Assembly: GCA_964019135.1 (NCBI GenBank)
Contig: OZ025257.1
Location: forward strand, 27,140,352 to 27,204,351
From: Arenicola marina
Taxonomy: Eukaryota; Annelida; Polychaeta; Arenicolidae
Reading direction: 5' to 3'
DNA length: 64,000 bases
Shown: piece by piece, positions 55,501 through 63,130 of the stretch
Layout of the letters: the number at the start of each line of letters is the position of its first letter
Numbering within the stretch: position 1 is the stretch's first letter
The notes under the pieces: generated by a model
Seen by the model: the letters and a program-made list of their open reading frames with translations, nothing else
The model's database searches: none
Told to the model about the DNA's origin: nothing
Position numbers and translations under genes: made by a program

Positions 55501-57790
55501 TGCTCAGACCGGAGAGCAGCTTGCTCAGTCCGGAGAGCAGTTTGTTCAGTCCGGAGAGCAGTTTGCTCAGACCGGAGAGCAGTTTGCTCAGTCCGGAGAG
55601 CAGTTTGCCCAGACCGGAGAGCAGTTTGCTCAGACCGGAGAGCAGTTTGCTCAGACCGGAGAGCAGTTTGCTCAGACCGGAGAGCAGTTTGCTCAGTCGG
55701 AAGAGCAGTTTGCTCAGACCGGAGAGCAGTTTGCTCAGTCCGGAGAGCAGTTTGCTCAGACCGGAGAGCAGTTTGCTCAGACCGGAGAGCAGTTGGCTCA
55801 GACCGGAGAGCAGCTTGCTCAGTCGGAAGAGCAGTTTGCTCAGACCGGAGAGCAGTTTGCTCAGTCCGGAGAGCAGTTTGCTCAGACCGGAGAGCAGCTT
55901 GCTCAGTCCGGAGAGCAGTTTGCTCAGACCGGAGAGCAGTTTGTTCAGTTCGGAGAGCAGTTTGCTCAGACCGGAGAGCAGCTTGCTCAGTCCGGAGAGC
56001 AGTTTGCTCAGACCGGAGAGCAGTTTGCTCAGTCGGAAGAGCAGTTTGCTCAGACCGGAGAGCAGCTTGCTCAGTCCGGAGAGCAGTTTGCTCAGTCGGA
56101 AGAGCAGTTTGCTCAGACCGGAGAGCAGCTTGCTCAGTCCGGAGAGCAGTTTGCTCAGACCGGAGAGCAGTTTGCTCAGACCGGAGAGCAGTTTGCTCAG
56201 TCGGAAGAGCAGTTTGCTCAGACCGGAGAGCAGCTTGCTCAGTCCGGAGAGCAGTTTGCTCAGTCGGAAGAGCAGCTTGCTCAGTCCGGAGAGCAGTTTG
56301 CTCAGACCGGAGAGCAGTTTGCTCAGACCGGAGAGCAGTTTGCTCAGACCGGAGAGCAGTTTGCTCAGTCGGAAGAGCAGTTTGCTCAGACCGGAGAGCA
56401 GCTTGCTCAGTCCGGAGAGCAGTTTGCTCAGACCGGAGAGCAGTTTGCTCAGTCGGAAGAGCAGTTTGCTCAGACCGGAGAGCAGCTTGCTCAGTCCGGA
56501 GAGCAGTTTGCTCAGTCGGAAGAGCAGTTTGCTCAGACCGGAGAGCAGCTTGCTCAGTCCGGAGAGCAGTTTGCTCAGACCGGAGAGCAGTTTGCTCAGA
56601 CCGGAGAGCAGTTTGCTCAGACCGGAGAGCAGTTTGCTCAGACCGGAGAGCAGTTTGCTCAGTCGGAAGAGCAGTTTGCTCAGACCGGAGAGCAGTTTGC
56701 TCAGACCGGAGAGCAGTTTGCTCAGACCGGAGAGCAGTTTGCTCAGTCGGAAGAGCAGTTTGCTCAGACCGGAGAGCAGTTTGCTCAGACCGGAGAGCAG
56801 TTTGCTCAGACCGGAGAGCAGTTTGCTCAGACCGGAGAGCAGTTTGCTCAGTCGGAAGAGCAGTTTGCTCAGACCGGAGAGCAGTTTGCTCAGACTGGAG
56901 AGCAGTTTGCTCAGTCCGGAGAGCAGTTTGCAACTTTCTTCGCACAGATTACCGCTGAAGACATGGCTGCTCCCTTCCTTCACCCTGCTACGTGTCGCGA
57001 TATGACATACACCGGTTACAGCGTCCTCCATAAAGCAATCAATCCCAAACCCTTCATATTTTGTCATAATAACCCCTAGACACACTCATACCAAGGCAGA
57101 ATTTACAGTGCTGAGTCCCCAATCGTGTTATTGAACGTGTTATCTCCCTGGCTATGCCGGCTTACTGTAAGGTACACTTGAGGAACAAGTTCGAACTAAG
57201 TAACCAGTAACGTTGACCGGCACTGTGCAAAAAAAAAAAGGCCAGGAGCGTGGTCATAAGGGACACATTAGTTGGGTCAAGGCGACAAAGCAATACTCGG
57301 ATATGGAGTATATTCGCTACGTGGATGGGTAAATAACATCAGTACGTGCACCTTACTTTCAGCTAAAGCCGGCACAGACACATGTGCGTCCTCTAAGCCC
57401 AGAGTGCCCCATCAACCAATGATAAACTGAATCTGAATCTATATGAACTGTCCGTTGTTGTAAGTAAAAACAAGAAGCATGTCAAGTTGTCCCATATATA
57501 TTCATATATACATTGTCGCGCCACCGGAATGCAGGGCACGTGGTGCAGTTGGTTGGAAATGTAGGTATGTACAAACCGACGACCGCCGGATCCAGTTCTT
57601 GTCGAATGACCTGCAAAAGGGTCACACGAACGAGAAAGTATGATGAATAGGACTTACTGATGCAGAGGGCCGCGAGGAGGCGAGTGGCGTCATCTGGCGG
57701 GCCGCACGGGTACAATGGCTGCAGCGCGTAAGTGGCGAAGGTCAAGGACACGATAGCCTGCGCTGTCGGGCGAATCACAATGAGGTTAAC
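31489..57790 (-). CDS. SLC7A5: LAT-type SLC7 amino acid transporter, exons from about TM3-TM4 to the stop (copy B, main gene)
   Basis: Plasma-membrane antiporter light chain of the LAT1/LAT2 group, which exchanges large neutral amino acids as a disulphide-linked partner of SLC3A2 (family knowledge). Exons in transcript order: 57790-57658, 42983-42858, 42238-42139, 41704-41536, 36654-36551, one of 35920-35824 or 34330-34234, 33493-33344, 32223-32046, 31556-31489. All junctions are AG/GT and the phases close: 1125 nt, 374 codons plus stop. Motifs typical of LAT1/LAT2 include [60 protein letters not shown] and a C-terminal [10 protein letters not shown]. The heavy-chain cysteine of the second extracellular loop is present (LYPC). 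Roughly 130-150 N-terminal residues, including the TM1 substrate motif, lie right of the window. LAT1 versus LAT2 orthology is not resolved; the y+LAT and b0,+AT branches fit less well. Confidence 0.9.
32046..32223 (-). CDS. SLC7A5: SLC7 exon 178 nt: TM11-TM12, source of the 59-bp acceptor array (copy B)
   Basis: Reads [19 protein letters not shown], then [19 protein letters not shown] and [26 protein letters not shown] and the GIPVYILGV core match LAT1/LAT2. The acceptor is ATTTCAG and the donor is G|GTACGT. The acceptor and the first 18 coding bases are repeated upstream four times in this copy, at 32223, 32282, 32341 and 32400. Confidence 0.92.
32208..32411 (-). repeat. 59-bp splice-acceptor minisatellite (copy B)
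   Basis: Same unit as in copy A but only four acceptors, spaced 59 bp (32223, 32282, 32341, 32400). The outermost lies 177 nt upstream of the true one, so using it would add 59 codons in frame without a stop. Confidence 0.92.
32412..33333. repeat. 23-bp minisatellite, about 0.9 kb (copy B)
   Basis: Same intron and unit as 3996-5990 but less than half as long, by length about 40 units. Confidence 0.93.
33344..33493 (-). CDS. SLC7A5: SLC7 exon 150 nt: TM9-TM10 (copy B)
   Basis: Fifty codons: [34 protein letters not shown], then [16 protein letters not shown]/y+LAT proteins have the same LINY.SF..WL...IAG..LR...P..ERPIK pattern. Acceptor TTCACAG, donor AAG|GTGAGA, phase 0 on both sides. About 25 bp beyond the donor begins the 23-bp array. 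Confidence 0.93.
34234..34330 (-). CDS. SLC7A5: SLC7 97-nt exon, version b (copy B)
   Basis: Reads [18 protein letters not shown] then [14 protein letters not shown]. Acceptor ACATCAG, donor TCG|GTAAGT. It is homologous to the exon 1.5 kb upstream, with the same length and phases but diverged in the middle (EALAMINME against AIFGMIHMQ). This is the layout of a mutually exclusive exon pair. Use of either version would need transcript evidence. Confidence 0.88.
35224..35367 (-). mobile_element. tRNA-derived SINE, family 2 (copy B)
   Basis: Duplicate of the SINE at 7884-8027, at the same intron position, so the insertion predates the segmental duplication. Confidence 0.65.
35824..35920 (-). CDS. 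SLC7A5: SLC7 97-nt exon, version a (copy B)
   Basis: Reads [18 protein letters not shown] then [14 protein letters not shown] after the split arginine. Acceptor TTGCAG, donor TCT|GTAAGT. It is one of two alternative exons for the loop after TM8 and the start of TM9. Its length (97, 1 mod 3) means that skipping both or including both versions shifts the frame. The GARQGHLP motif matches the family GAREGHLP. Confidence 0.9.
36551..36654 (-). CDS. SLC7A5: SLC7 exon 104 nt: TM8 (copy B)
   Basis: Reads [18 protein letters not shown] then [16 protein letters not shown], nearly the LAT1 sequence in this segment. Acceptor CTCCAG, donor GGAAG|GTGAGT. It ends two bases into an arginine codon that either of the two following 97-nt exons can complete (AG|G or AG|A). 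Confidence 0.93.
36775..41535 (-). repeat. 43-bp splice-donor minisatellite (copy B)
   Basis: Same unit as in copy A, about 4.8 kb, by length about 110 units, running from the true donor at 41535 to near the next exon. Larger blocks repeat within it: about 283 bp at 37315-37515 and 37598-37798, and again near 38711 and 38994, showing higher-order duplication of about 1.4 kb. Confidence 0.95.
41536..41704 (-). CDS. SLC7A5: SLC7 exon 169 nt: TM6-TM7, source of the 43-bp donor array
   Basis: Reads [18 protein letters not shown], then [20 protein letters not shown] and [14 protein letters not shown], as in LAT1 ([10 protein letters not shown]...EAVAV). Acceptor CTGGCAG; donor GTG|GTAAGG at 41535. 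The last ten codons ([10 protein letters not shown]) plus the donor and 13 intron bases form the unit of the array that starts at this donor and fills the 4.9-kb intron. Only this first donor keeps the frame: the second and third add 43 and 86 nt, and the fourth adds 129 nt containing an in-frame TAA made by a donor copy. Confidence 0.92.
41734..41908 (-). mobile_element. tRNA-derived SINE, family 1
   Basis: Head CCTGGTGGTGTAACAAGCGT and GCCGCAGATCAATATG, B box TTGGTTCTAATCC, tail ending AATGGCCTAAAAC. It sits just upstream of the 169-nt exon's acceptor. Confidence 0.75.
42139..42238 (-). CDS. SLC7A5: SLC7 exon 100 nt: extracellular loop into TM6
   Basis: Reads [19 protein letters not shown] then [14 protein letters not shown]. 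The FEGT.LDVG and ALYSGLFAY.GW motifs are typical of LAT1. The acceptor follows a strong pyrimidine tract (CTTTCTCTTCAG) and the donor is TG|GTAGGT. The final tryptophan codon is split TG|G with the next exon. Confidence 0.92.
42340..42850. repeat. 24-bp minisatellite downstream of an SLC7 donor
   Basis: Unit (plus) CCACATTGTACACTGACCCT plus GACC. On the gene strand it contains GGTCAGTGTAC, the bases found at the donor of exon 42858-42983 (G|GTCAGTGTAC). The array lies between that donor and the 100-nt exon and encloses the partial exon copy. Confidence 0.85.
42713..42775 (-). pseudogene. Partial duplicate of the 126-nt exon's 3' end and donor
   Basis: About 60 bases match 42849-42911: the end of the exon ([17 protein letters not shown]) and its donor GTCAGTGTACAG. 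It has no acceptor of its own and lies in the intron. Confidence 0.9.
42858..42983 (-). CDS. SLC7A5: SLC7 exon 126 nt: TM5 region
   Basis: Reads [18 protein letters not shown] then [18 protein letters not shown] and AMMGL. It matches the LAT motif with VN..SV..ATRVQD followed by KLLALALII. Acceptor TTACAG, donor TTAG|GTCAGT; phases join to both neighbours. An 18-bp array lies just upstream of its acceptor. A truncated second copy of its 3' end with the donor lies about 135 bp downstream (42713-42775). Confidence 0.9.
43055..43440. repeat. 18-bp minisatellite beside an SLC7 acceptor
   Basis: Degenerate units of AGTGTAACAGAGGTAGAC (plus). On the gene strand each shows CTCTGTTACACT, close to the true acceptor CCCTGTTACAG|C of exon 42858-42983, which lies about 70 bp away. 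Confidence 0.8.
43506..43676 (-). mobile_element. tRNA-derived SINE, family 1, nearly full length
   Basis: Head GAGCCTCGCTAAGTCACTTG, then GCAGATCAACAGGTCG, B box TGGGTTCGCGCC, body ACCGGCATCTGGAACAAGG and tail GCGCGAAAATGGCCTAAAAC. It is the best-preserved copy in the window. Confidence 0.8.
44035..44440. repeat. 24-bp minisatellite, about 17 copies
   Basis: Unit CTGTAGTGTTACAAGTGTGG plus GCGA, with alternating variants (GTGCTACAAG, GGACGA). Several frames stay open because 24 is a multiple of 3. No exon adjoins it that I can recognise. Confidence 0.9.
44441..45315. other. Intronic stretch, no gene seen
   Basis: Includes a (GGGT)n run at about 44510 and a possible degenerate SINE head near 44690-44780 (GGGGTCAAATCCGG on the minus strand). 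No coding exon recognised. Confidence 0.45.
45316..45787. mobile_element. Inverted-repeat element (MITE-like), copy 1
   Basis: 472 bp bounded by GGTTACACACCAATAG and CTATTGGTGTGTAACC. It is flanked by TTTA on the left and shares TTAA with the next copy on the right. No coding capacity. TTAA-type target sites suggest piggyBac-like mobilisation. Confidence 0.85.
45792..47225. mobile_element. Inverted-repeat element, copy 2, split by an insertion
   Basis: Starts GGTTACACACCAATA and ends CTATTGGTGTGTGACC followed by TTTA. From 46766 on it is almost identical to copy 1. The left terminus is separated from the body by a 959-bp insert (45807-46765). Confidence 0.85.
45807..46765. mobile_element. 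Palindromic element nested in the MITE-like copy 2
   Basis: Ends are inverted: GGGCTATA at the left, TATAGCCC at the right. Further in, TTTTGGGGACAAACAAAC is mirrored by GTTTGTTTGTCCCCAAAA. A short ATA flanks both sides, matching a target duplication. The inner open frames carry no recognised domain. Confidence 0.75.
47226..49530. other. Intronic stretch, no gene seen
   Basis: Contains a 53-bp direct duplication (47705-47810) and poly-C runs near 48222 and 48560. A minus-strand frame at 48030-48345 (for example [19 protein letters not shown], followed by a GTAAAT) looks faintly exon-like, but I cannot assign it. Confidence 0.45.
47705..47810. repeat. 53-bp unit duplicated in tandem
   Basis: Two copies beginning AACCCGTACGTCAACA and ending TAGCTACATGGCTATTC. 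They differ by one base. Confidence 0.9.
49540..50395. repeat. C-rich degenerate minisatellite
   Basis: Irregular units around CACCCTCATCG and CCACCCC with long C runs. On the gene strand this is G-rich, with many G tracts able to form quadruplexes. Frames here are low-complexity proline-rich artefacts. Confidence 0.75.
50396..51265. other. Intronic stretch, no gene seen
   Basis: Unique sequence with no recognisable exon or element. Confidence 0.45.
51266..51950. repeat. 45-bp minisatellite, about 15 copies
   Basis: Unit contains TTATTGTTATCATTACGTCT then TATTGGCTTGTTCTGTCCAC. 45 is a multiple of 3, so long frames remain open on both strands. It is intronic to the transporter. Confidence 0.92.
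51951..53040. other. Intronic stretch with a small repeat
   Basis: About three imperfect copies of GATACCCATATAGAGCGGA at 52390-52550 and a poly-C run near 52631. No exon recognised. Confidence 0.45.
53045..53470. repeat. 26-bp minisatellite carrying CACGTG
   Basis: Units near CACGTGTTTTATCGACGTGT plus TTCGCC, regular from 53325 and degenerate before. Most units contain a CACGTG palindrome. Confidence 0.88.
53925..56935. repeat. 21-bp minisatellite, 3 kb
   Basis: Unit GAGCAGTTTGCTCAGACCGG plus A, with CAGTCC, CAGTTC and CGGAAG variants, about 143 units by length. A diverged block (CTTAGTCCGGAGCGGTTTG) recurs 583 bp apart (54675 and 55258), showing duplication of a larger segment. Frames are open on both strands because the unit is seven codons with no stop. 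Confidence 0.95.
56936..57657. other. Intronic stretch next to the 133-nt SLC7 exon
   Basis: Unique sequence without a recognisable exon or element. Confidence 0.5.
57658..57790 (-). CDS. SLC7A5: SLC7 exon 133 nt: TM4 region with the SLC3A2-linking cysteine
   Basis: Reads [18 protein letters not shown], then [16 protein letters not shown] and TRLLAALCI, aligning with the LAT1/LAT2 segment around the second extracellular loop. The acceptor is a pyrimidine-rich run ending TTGCAG and the donor is A|GTAAGT. It starts in phase 0 and ends one base into a codon. The cysteine after LYP corresponds to the family cysteine bound to 4F2hc, although the spacing is one residue shorter than the PTC of vertebrate LATs. 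It is separated from the next exon by a 14.7-kb intron full of arrays. The preceding exon is not in the window. Confidence 0.9.
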
Positions 57791-57907
57791 CTGCAAGACA
57801 CAAGCGAGAGACATTCATCAATTTGATTTCATAAGCAAAAACGCCACAGCAGACATTCATCATTTTCATTGTATAAAGATAACGCAATAGCAATAGATTA
57901 CCATTAA

Positions 57908-57985
57908 TTTTAGGCCACTTTTGCGCACAATAAGGCTCAATTGGGCCAAGGGAACCCCAGGGGCAATACGATAAAGAATAACTGG
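57908..57985 (-). mobile_element. SINE tail, family 1
   Basis: TTTTAGGCCACTTTTGCGCA and the bases after it match the 3' end of the family 1 SINEs. No head is present. Confidence 0.6.
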
Positions 57986-58695
57986 ACCTAGATGTAGAGT
58001 AGGAGGGCTTTTTAAAGTTGCATATCGAGCTCTTTCCTGCCCAAACTAAAGAAGTAAAAATAGACATAAGAATCAGTACTTGAAACATCCAAGGTTTCTT
58101 TTGTCTATATTCCACGAATACCAGGCTGCCAAATAGAGTCGCTAAACCTTGCCCGTTGTATCAATGTACCGCAGGTTTCAACTTAGTTGTAAACGTCATC
58201 AGTTTGTGTGCTTGGCGATATTTTGTTATAAGTATAGACACGTTTGCCACATCCCAGCCGAAACGGCGATGTTTATTAGGTTTCTGAGTTTATAGAATGA
58301 AACAATCGAGTCTTCTGCAAATTGTGATATGTATGTCTTCTATGCTTAGCTTTGGCAAGTAGAAGCAAATCCCCAGTTATCCAAAGTACCATTAATCCCA
58401 TTGATATGCAGTCCGGTTATAGTTATCACTACTGGTGACTGTATATATATATACATATATACCATGATCCGTCCTGCAGCCTGTTGGCGTTTTGCTGGGA
58501 CCGGTTCACTATTAGAGGACATTGCTGGCCTAGATTAGACTTCACGCCGCAGTTGTCAACAAGAACAAGACGCCCACGTCTCAAGGAGGGTCGTAAATTG
58601 GGACAGGGGGAAGTTTAAGCACGTACGCTCTACTACAGACAGCCCGCCATACATCATACTGACCCCGATCCTAGTTAACCACCGGGTCCCTAACC
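57986..58695. other. Unassigned stretch upstream of the 133-nt exon
   Basis: No exon for the missing N-terminal half of the transporter is visible here or further right. A short (AT)n run lies at 58443. Confidence 0.45.
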
Positions 58696-58699
58696 AGCT

Positions 58700-60180
58700 C
58701 AACATATCACACCACTTGATAGATAGAGCTCATATCAAACCATTTGATAGATAGAGCTCATATCACACCACTTGATAGATAGAGCTCATATCACACCACT
58801 TGATAGATAGAGCTCATATCACACCACTTGATAGATAGAGCTCATATCACACCACTTGGTAGATAGCTAATATCACACCACTTGATAGATAGAGCTCATA
58901 GCACACCACTTGGTAGATAGCTCATATCACACCACTTGATAGATAGAGCTCATATCACACCACTTGGTAGATAGAGCTCATATCACACCACTTGATAGAT
59001 AGAGCTCATATCACACCACTTGGTAGATAGCTAATATCACACCACTTGATAGATAGAGCTCATATCACACCACTTGATAGATAGAGCTCATATGACACCA
59101 CTTGATAGATAGAGCTCATATCACACCACTTGATAGATAGAGCTCATAGCACACCACTTGATAGATAGAGCTCAGATCACACCACTTGATAGATAGAGCT
59201 CATATCACACCACTTGATAGATAGAGCTCATATCACACCACTCGATAGATATAGCTCCTATTACACCACTACCTTGATAGATAGAGCTCATATCACACCA
59301 CTTGATAGATAGCGCTCATATCACACCACTTGATAGATAAAGCTCATACCACACCGCTTGATAGATAGAGCTCATATCACACCACTTGATAGATAGAGCT
59401 CATATCACACCACTTGATAGATAGCTAATATCACACCACTTGATAGATAGAGCTCATATGACACCACTTGATAGAGCTCATATCACACCACTTGATGGAT
59501 AGAGCTCATATCACACCACTTGATAGATACAGCTCATATGACACCACTTGATAGATAGAGCTCATATCACACCACTTGATAGATAGAGCTCATATCACAC
59601 CACTTGATAGATAGAGCTCATATCACACCACTTGATAGAGCTCATATCACACCACTTGATGGATAGAGCTCATATCACACCACTTGATAGATACAGCTCA
59701 TATGACACCACTTGATAGATATAGCTCCTATCACACCACTTGATAGATAGAGCTCACATCACACCACTTGATAGAGCTCATATCACACCACTTGATAGAT
59801 AGAGCTCATATCACACCACTTGATAGATAGAGCTCATATCACACCACTTGATAGATAGAGCTCATATCACACCACTTGATAGGTCGAGCTCATATCACAC
59901 CACTTGATAGAGCTCATATCACACCACGTGATAGAGCTCATATCACACCACTTAATGGATAGAGCTCATATCACACCACTTGATAGATAAAGCTCATATC
60001 ACACCACTTGATAGATAGCTCATATCACACCACTTGATAGATAGAGCTCATACCACACCACTTGATAGATAGAGCTCATATCACACCACTTGATAGATAG
60101 AGCTCATATTAAACCACTTGATAGATAGAGCTCATATCACACCACTTGATAGATAGAGCTCATATCACACCACTTGATAA
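58700..60180. repeat. 28-bp minisatellite, about 52 copies
   Basis: Unit ATCACACCACTTGATAGATA plus GAGCTCAT, with shortened units lacking GATA or GAGCT. Every full unit has a GAGCTC palindrome. Confidence 0.95.
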
Positions 60181-60481
60181 AGGAAGAATGGCTGTCACTT
60201 GTCTGTCCATCTCAGGTCCGACTGCTTGAGAAACTTCTTCTCTGGCCAACGCTTGCTAGAGCCATCGTGTCCCATCGTGTGGTTGCCACTGCGGTTTGCT
60301 AGCTGTGCATTTTGCTGATATGGTGACATTAATAAGGGACACGCGGGGTGGGTATTCTACTATGATAACCATTATTTACGAATAGTGTTTAGGCCGTATC
60401 TGTGCTTGGTTGATTGTATACTCCGGACACTTTAACCACTTTTGGTCATATTGCGTCAATGGGAGAAGGAAGGGAAGAGCG

Positions 60482-60660
60482 GAGCCATGTCCCCGAGGGT
60501 TAATTCTTTGCGAAAAAAGGACATGGGATCTTTATCCTGCGACCACACAGACATGGTCACAGCGGGGCTCGAACCACCGATCCACGCGCCGTTAGACTCT
60601 CAGGTGGTGGCCAGAGCACTCAAGGCGAGCGCTCTAACCCACTGAGCTATCGAGGCGGCC
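60482..60660 (-). mobile_element. tRNA-derived SINE, family 2
   Basis: Head CCTCGATAGCTCAGTGGGTT followed by AGAGCGCTCGCC is a clear A box. The B box is GGTTCGAGCCCC, with an insertion between the two. The tail has GGATAAAGATCCCATGTCC. It is the clearest family 2 copy. Confidence 0.82.
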
Positions 60661-60826
60661 CCCCTCGCATTTGTGGACATGAAGGCCAAATCGGGCTTAC
60701 AAACATCTCCGGATGAATGAAATGGTAATGGATGAAATTTGTGCCAGATGTAGGTCCCAGGTGGTTCGAACCCGCGACCTGTCGATCTGCAGCTCGGTCT
60801 GTTTACTGAACTCGGGAGGCTACCGC
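60661..60826 (-). mobile_element. tRNA-derived SINE, family 1
   Basis: Head GCCTCCCGAGTTCAGTAAAC, then GCAGATCGACAGGTCG and B box GGGTTCGAACC, body ACATCTGGCACAAATTTC. It abuts the family 2 copy to its left in the same orientation. Confidence 0.75.
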
Positions 60827-61247
60827 AAAAAAATAGGATAAAGTGCCAATATCTGCTGGCAATTCTTGCAGATATGTGCACCTTGAAACCAAATGTTACC
60901 AAACTGCCAAAAGTAGAGCATACCCCCCCCCCTCCCCCCACCCAAAAGTTCAGACTGCAGCCACATACACGGGTTTGACACTCCTGACACACACAGCTGC
61001 AACTAAATCGACAAACTGTGACAAAAAAAATCAATCGGCCATTTTGCTATCTATTACACGTGTTATAAGGGTTGTGGTAATATGTAGGCATACCCTAGGC
61101 CTATTACATCGGTAGGGGGCGGTGAGGGGTGGGGGGCGGTAGCGTGGGGCGAACATCGATATTATTTAGGGTACGGTAAAACGATCGTTGGGCCAACAAC
61201 AGGTAACATGCTGTCTGGCGCAATGGAAACAGAAATACAAGTTAGTT

Positions 61248-61348
61248 GTTTTAGACCGCGTGACGGCAAAATGAGGCCAAGGAAAGTCACGGGACCATGA
61301 AATGGGGTCGCATGAAACTTACCCCAGGAGCAGGTGCCCTGATACTGG
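61248..61348 (-). mobile_element. SINE tail, family 1
   Basis: Reads GGGTAAGTTTCATGCGACCC to a TTTGCCGTCACGCGGTCTAA end on the minus strand, matching the family 1 body and tail without the head. Confidence 0.6.
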
Positions 61349-61571
61349 GGAGGCATGGGGGGGATTCAGACAATAGTCGTGTGTTTCATAGGATGGGAGC
61401 GAGCGAAAAACTAGTCACGTACATGTGTAGTAACACTCCGGCCTCGTTTTTCCCAGAAACTGTGAAATGTCTATATCGATGGGGAAAAGCCCGGATAAGC
61501 ACTGCCACAAGTTCGGTTAGCACCGGGCCCTGGGCCAAAGAAATGCTTCCACGTGTAACATGACAGGATGA

Positions 61572-62090
61572 CATGTCTGGTATGACATGACCGAAGTATG
61601 GTATGACATGACCAAAGTATGGTATGACATGACGAAAGTATGGTATGACATGACCAAAGTATGGTATGACATGACGAAAGTATGGTATGACATGACCAAA
61701 GTATGGTATGACATGACCAAAGTATGGTATGACATGACCAAAGTATGGTATGACATGACCAAAGTATGGTATGACATGACCGAAGTATGGTATGACATGA
61801 CCAAAGTATGGTATGACATGACCAAAGTATGGTATGACATGACCAAAGTATGGTATGACATGACCAAAGTATGGTATGACATGACCAAAGTATGGTATGA
61901 CATGACCGAAGTATGGTATGACATGACCAAAGTATGGTATGACATGACCAAAGTATGGTATGACATGACGAAAGTATGGTATGACATGACCAAAGTATGG
62001 TATGACATGACCAAAGTATGGTATGACATGACCAAAGTATGATATGATATGACCAAAGTATGGTATGACATGACCGAAGTATATTAGGAC
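61572..62090. repeat. 21-bp minisatellite, about 24 copies
   Basis: Unit TATGACATGACCAAAGTATG plus G, with CGAAAG and CCGAAG variants. All frames without stops are artefacts of a seven-codon unit. Confidence 0.95.
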
Positions 62091-62232
62091 ATGATGACAG
62101 TGGTATGAGTCGATCATAAGAAATGTTTTCCCCTAATTAAAGTACAGATTTGCTATATTCATCAGCTCCGACCTCTCACCTCCACCCTTCCTCCTTTAGC
62201 CCCATTCCCTTCTCTTCTATCTCTTCTATCCG

Positions 62233-62513
62233 GACTGTACAGTCACCAAGAACAAGTGTCAGGACTGTAGTGTCTGAACTTTCAGGCTACTGTCAGGGTC
62301 ACTGACACTGGTGTTGACCACAGCTATGCTTGTTCTTTCAACCAGTCCAGATTGATTTCATCAGACATTCCTGTCTCCCTGACCATATCCATATGATATC
62401 TAGGGCTAGCCTGAATCTTCAGACGTTACAGTTTGACAGTCTGATGCTTACTGTTACAGTCACAAGAACAAGTGTCAAGACTGTACCGTCTGACGGTCTG
62501 AACATTCAGGCTA
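62233..62513. repeat. Imperfect direct repeat of about 60 bp
   Basis: 62233-62288 and 62449-62513 share CAGTCAC(C)AAGAACAAGTGTCA and end with TTCAGGCTA. Confidence 0.75.
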
Positions 62514-62770
62514 ATCTATGACTATCTGACTTGTTCTAGCTTGGACTAAAACTTTAGTTCAAGATCAAAATTAGCCAAAGCTGTCAAGTTAGATGGTTTT
62601 ATATCAAAATACCAACCTTCAATCTCAACAAAACGTACTGACAAGTAGACGTCAACAAATCCCTTTTTTTTTTCCCTTCGTATACGTTACCATAATAGCT
62701 CGCTAGAGCTCGCTAATAAACATATAGATCTTGCTGTCACATAGTATACCTGTAATCTATATTATCTATC

Positions 62771-63130
62771 TATACTAATAAAATGAAGCTGTCCGTCTGT
62801 CTGTCTGTCTGTCCCACCTATGGTCTATCCCACCTATGCACCCGCTGCGTGCACCAGCACATTGGCACCAGCAGCCGCCTTGAACATTTTGAATGTGTCA
62901 ACATTGTCGCTGGGTGCTCATCGCTTTGCCCGCATAATCAACAATACCTTGCCAACACTAATGACATTAGTCCCAACGCCTTATCGCCGAATTCAAAACC
63001 ATATCAGATATCTGTGGCAAGCCAGTAGTCATACTGGTAGCAATGTCCAAACCGTCATCAAAGCAAAGCAATAACATCTCACTCCCGCTAGACATCAGTT
63101 ACCGCAGTCGTGATTAAGGATTTTCATTAT
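62771..63130 (+). mobile_element. Possible Helitron-like terminus
   Basis: TCTATACTAATAAAATGAAG followed by (GTCT)n resembles the 5' ends of some animal Helitrons (TC start, TATACTAATA). No matching CTRR end with a hairpin was found, so the call is weak. Confidence 0.25.

Noticed and set aside
53784-57085. Several very long frames on both strands (up to 767 codons)
   Set aside because: All are readings of one 21-bp tandem repeat; no domain, start context or splice structure supports a protein.
60560-60660. tRNA gene
   Set aside because: A and B boxes are present, but the interval between them is wrong for a cloverleaf and a SINE body and tail follow.
61386-62117. Long frames with repeated VIPYFGH or YDMTKVW
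   Set aside because: A 21-bp tandem repeat read in different frames.
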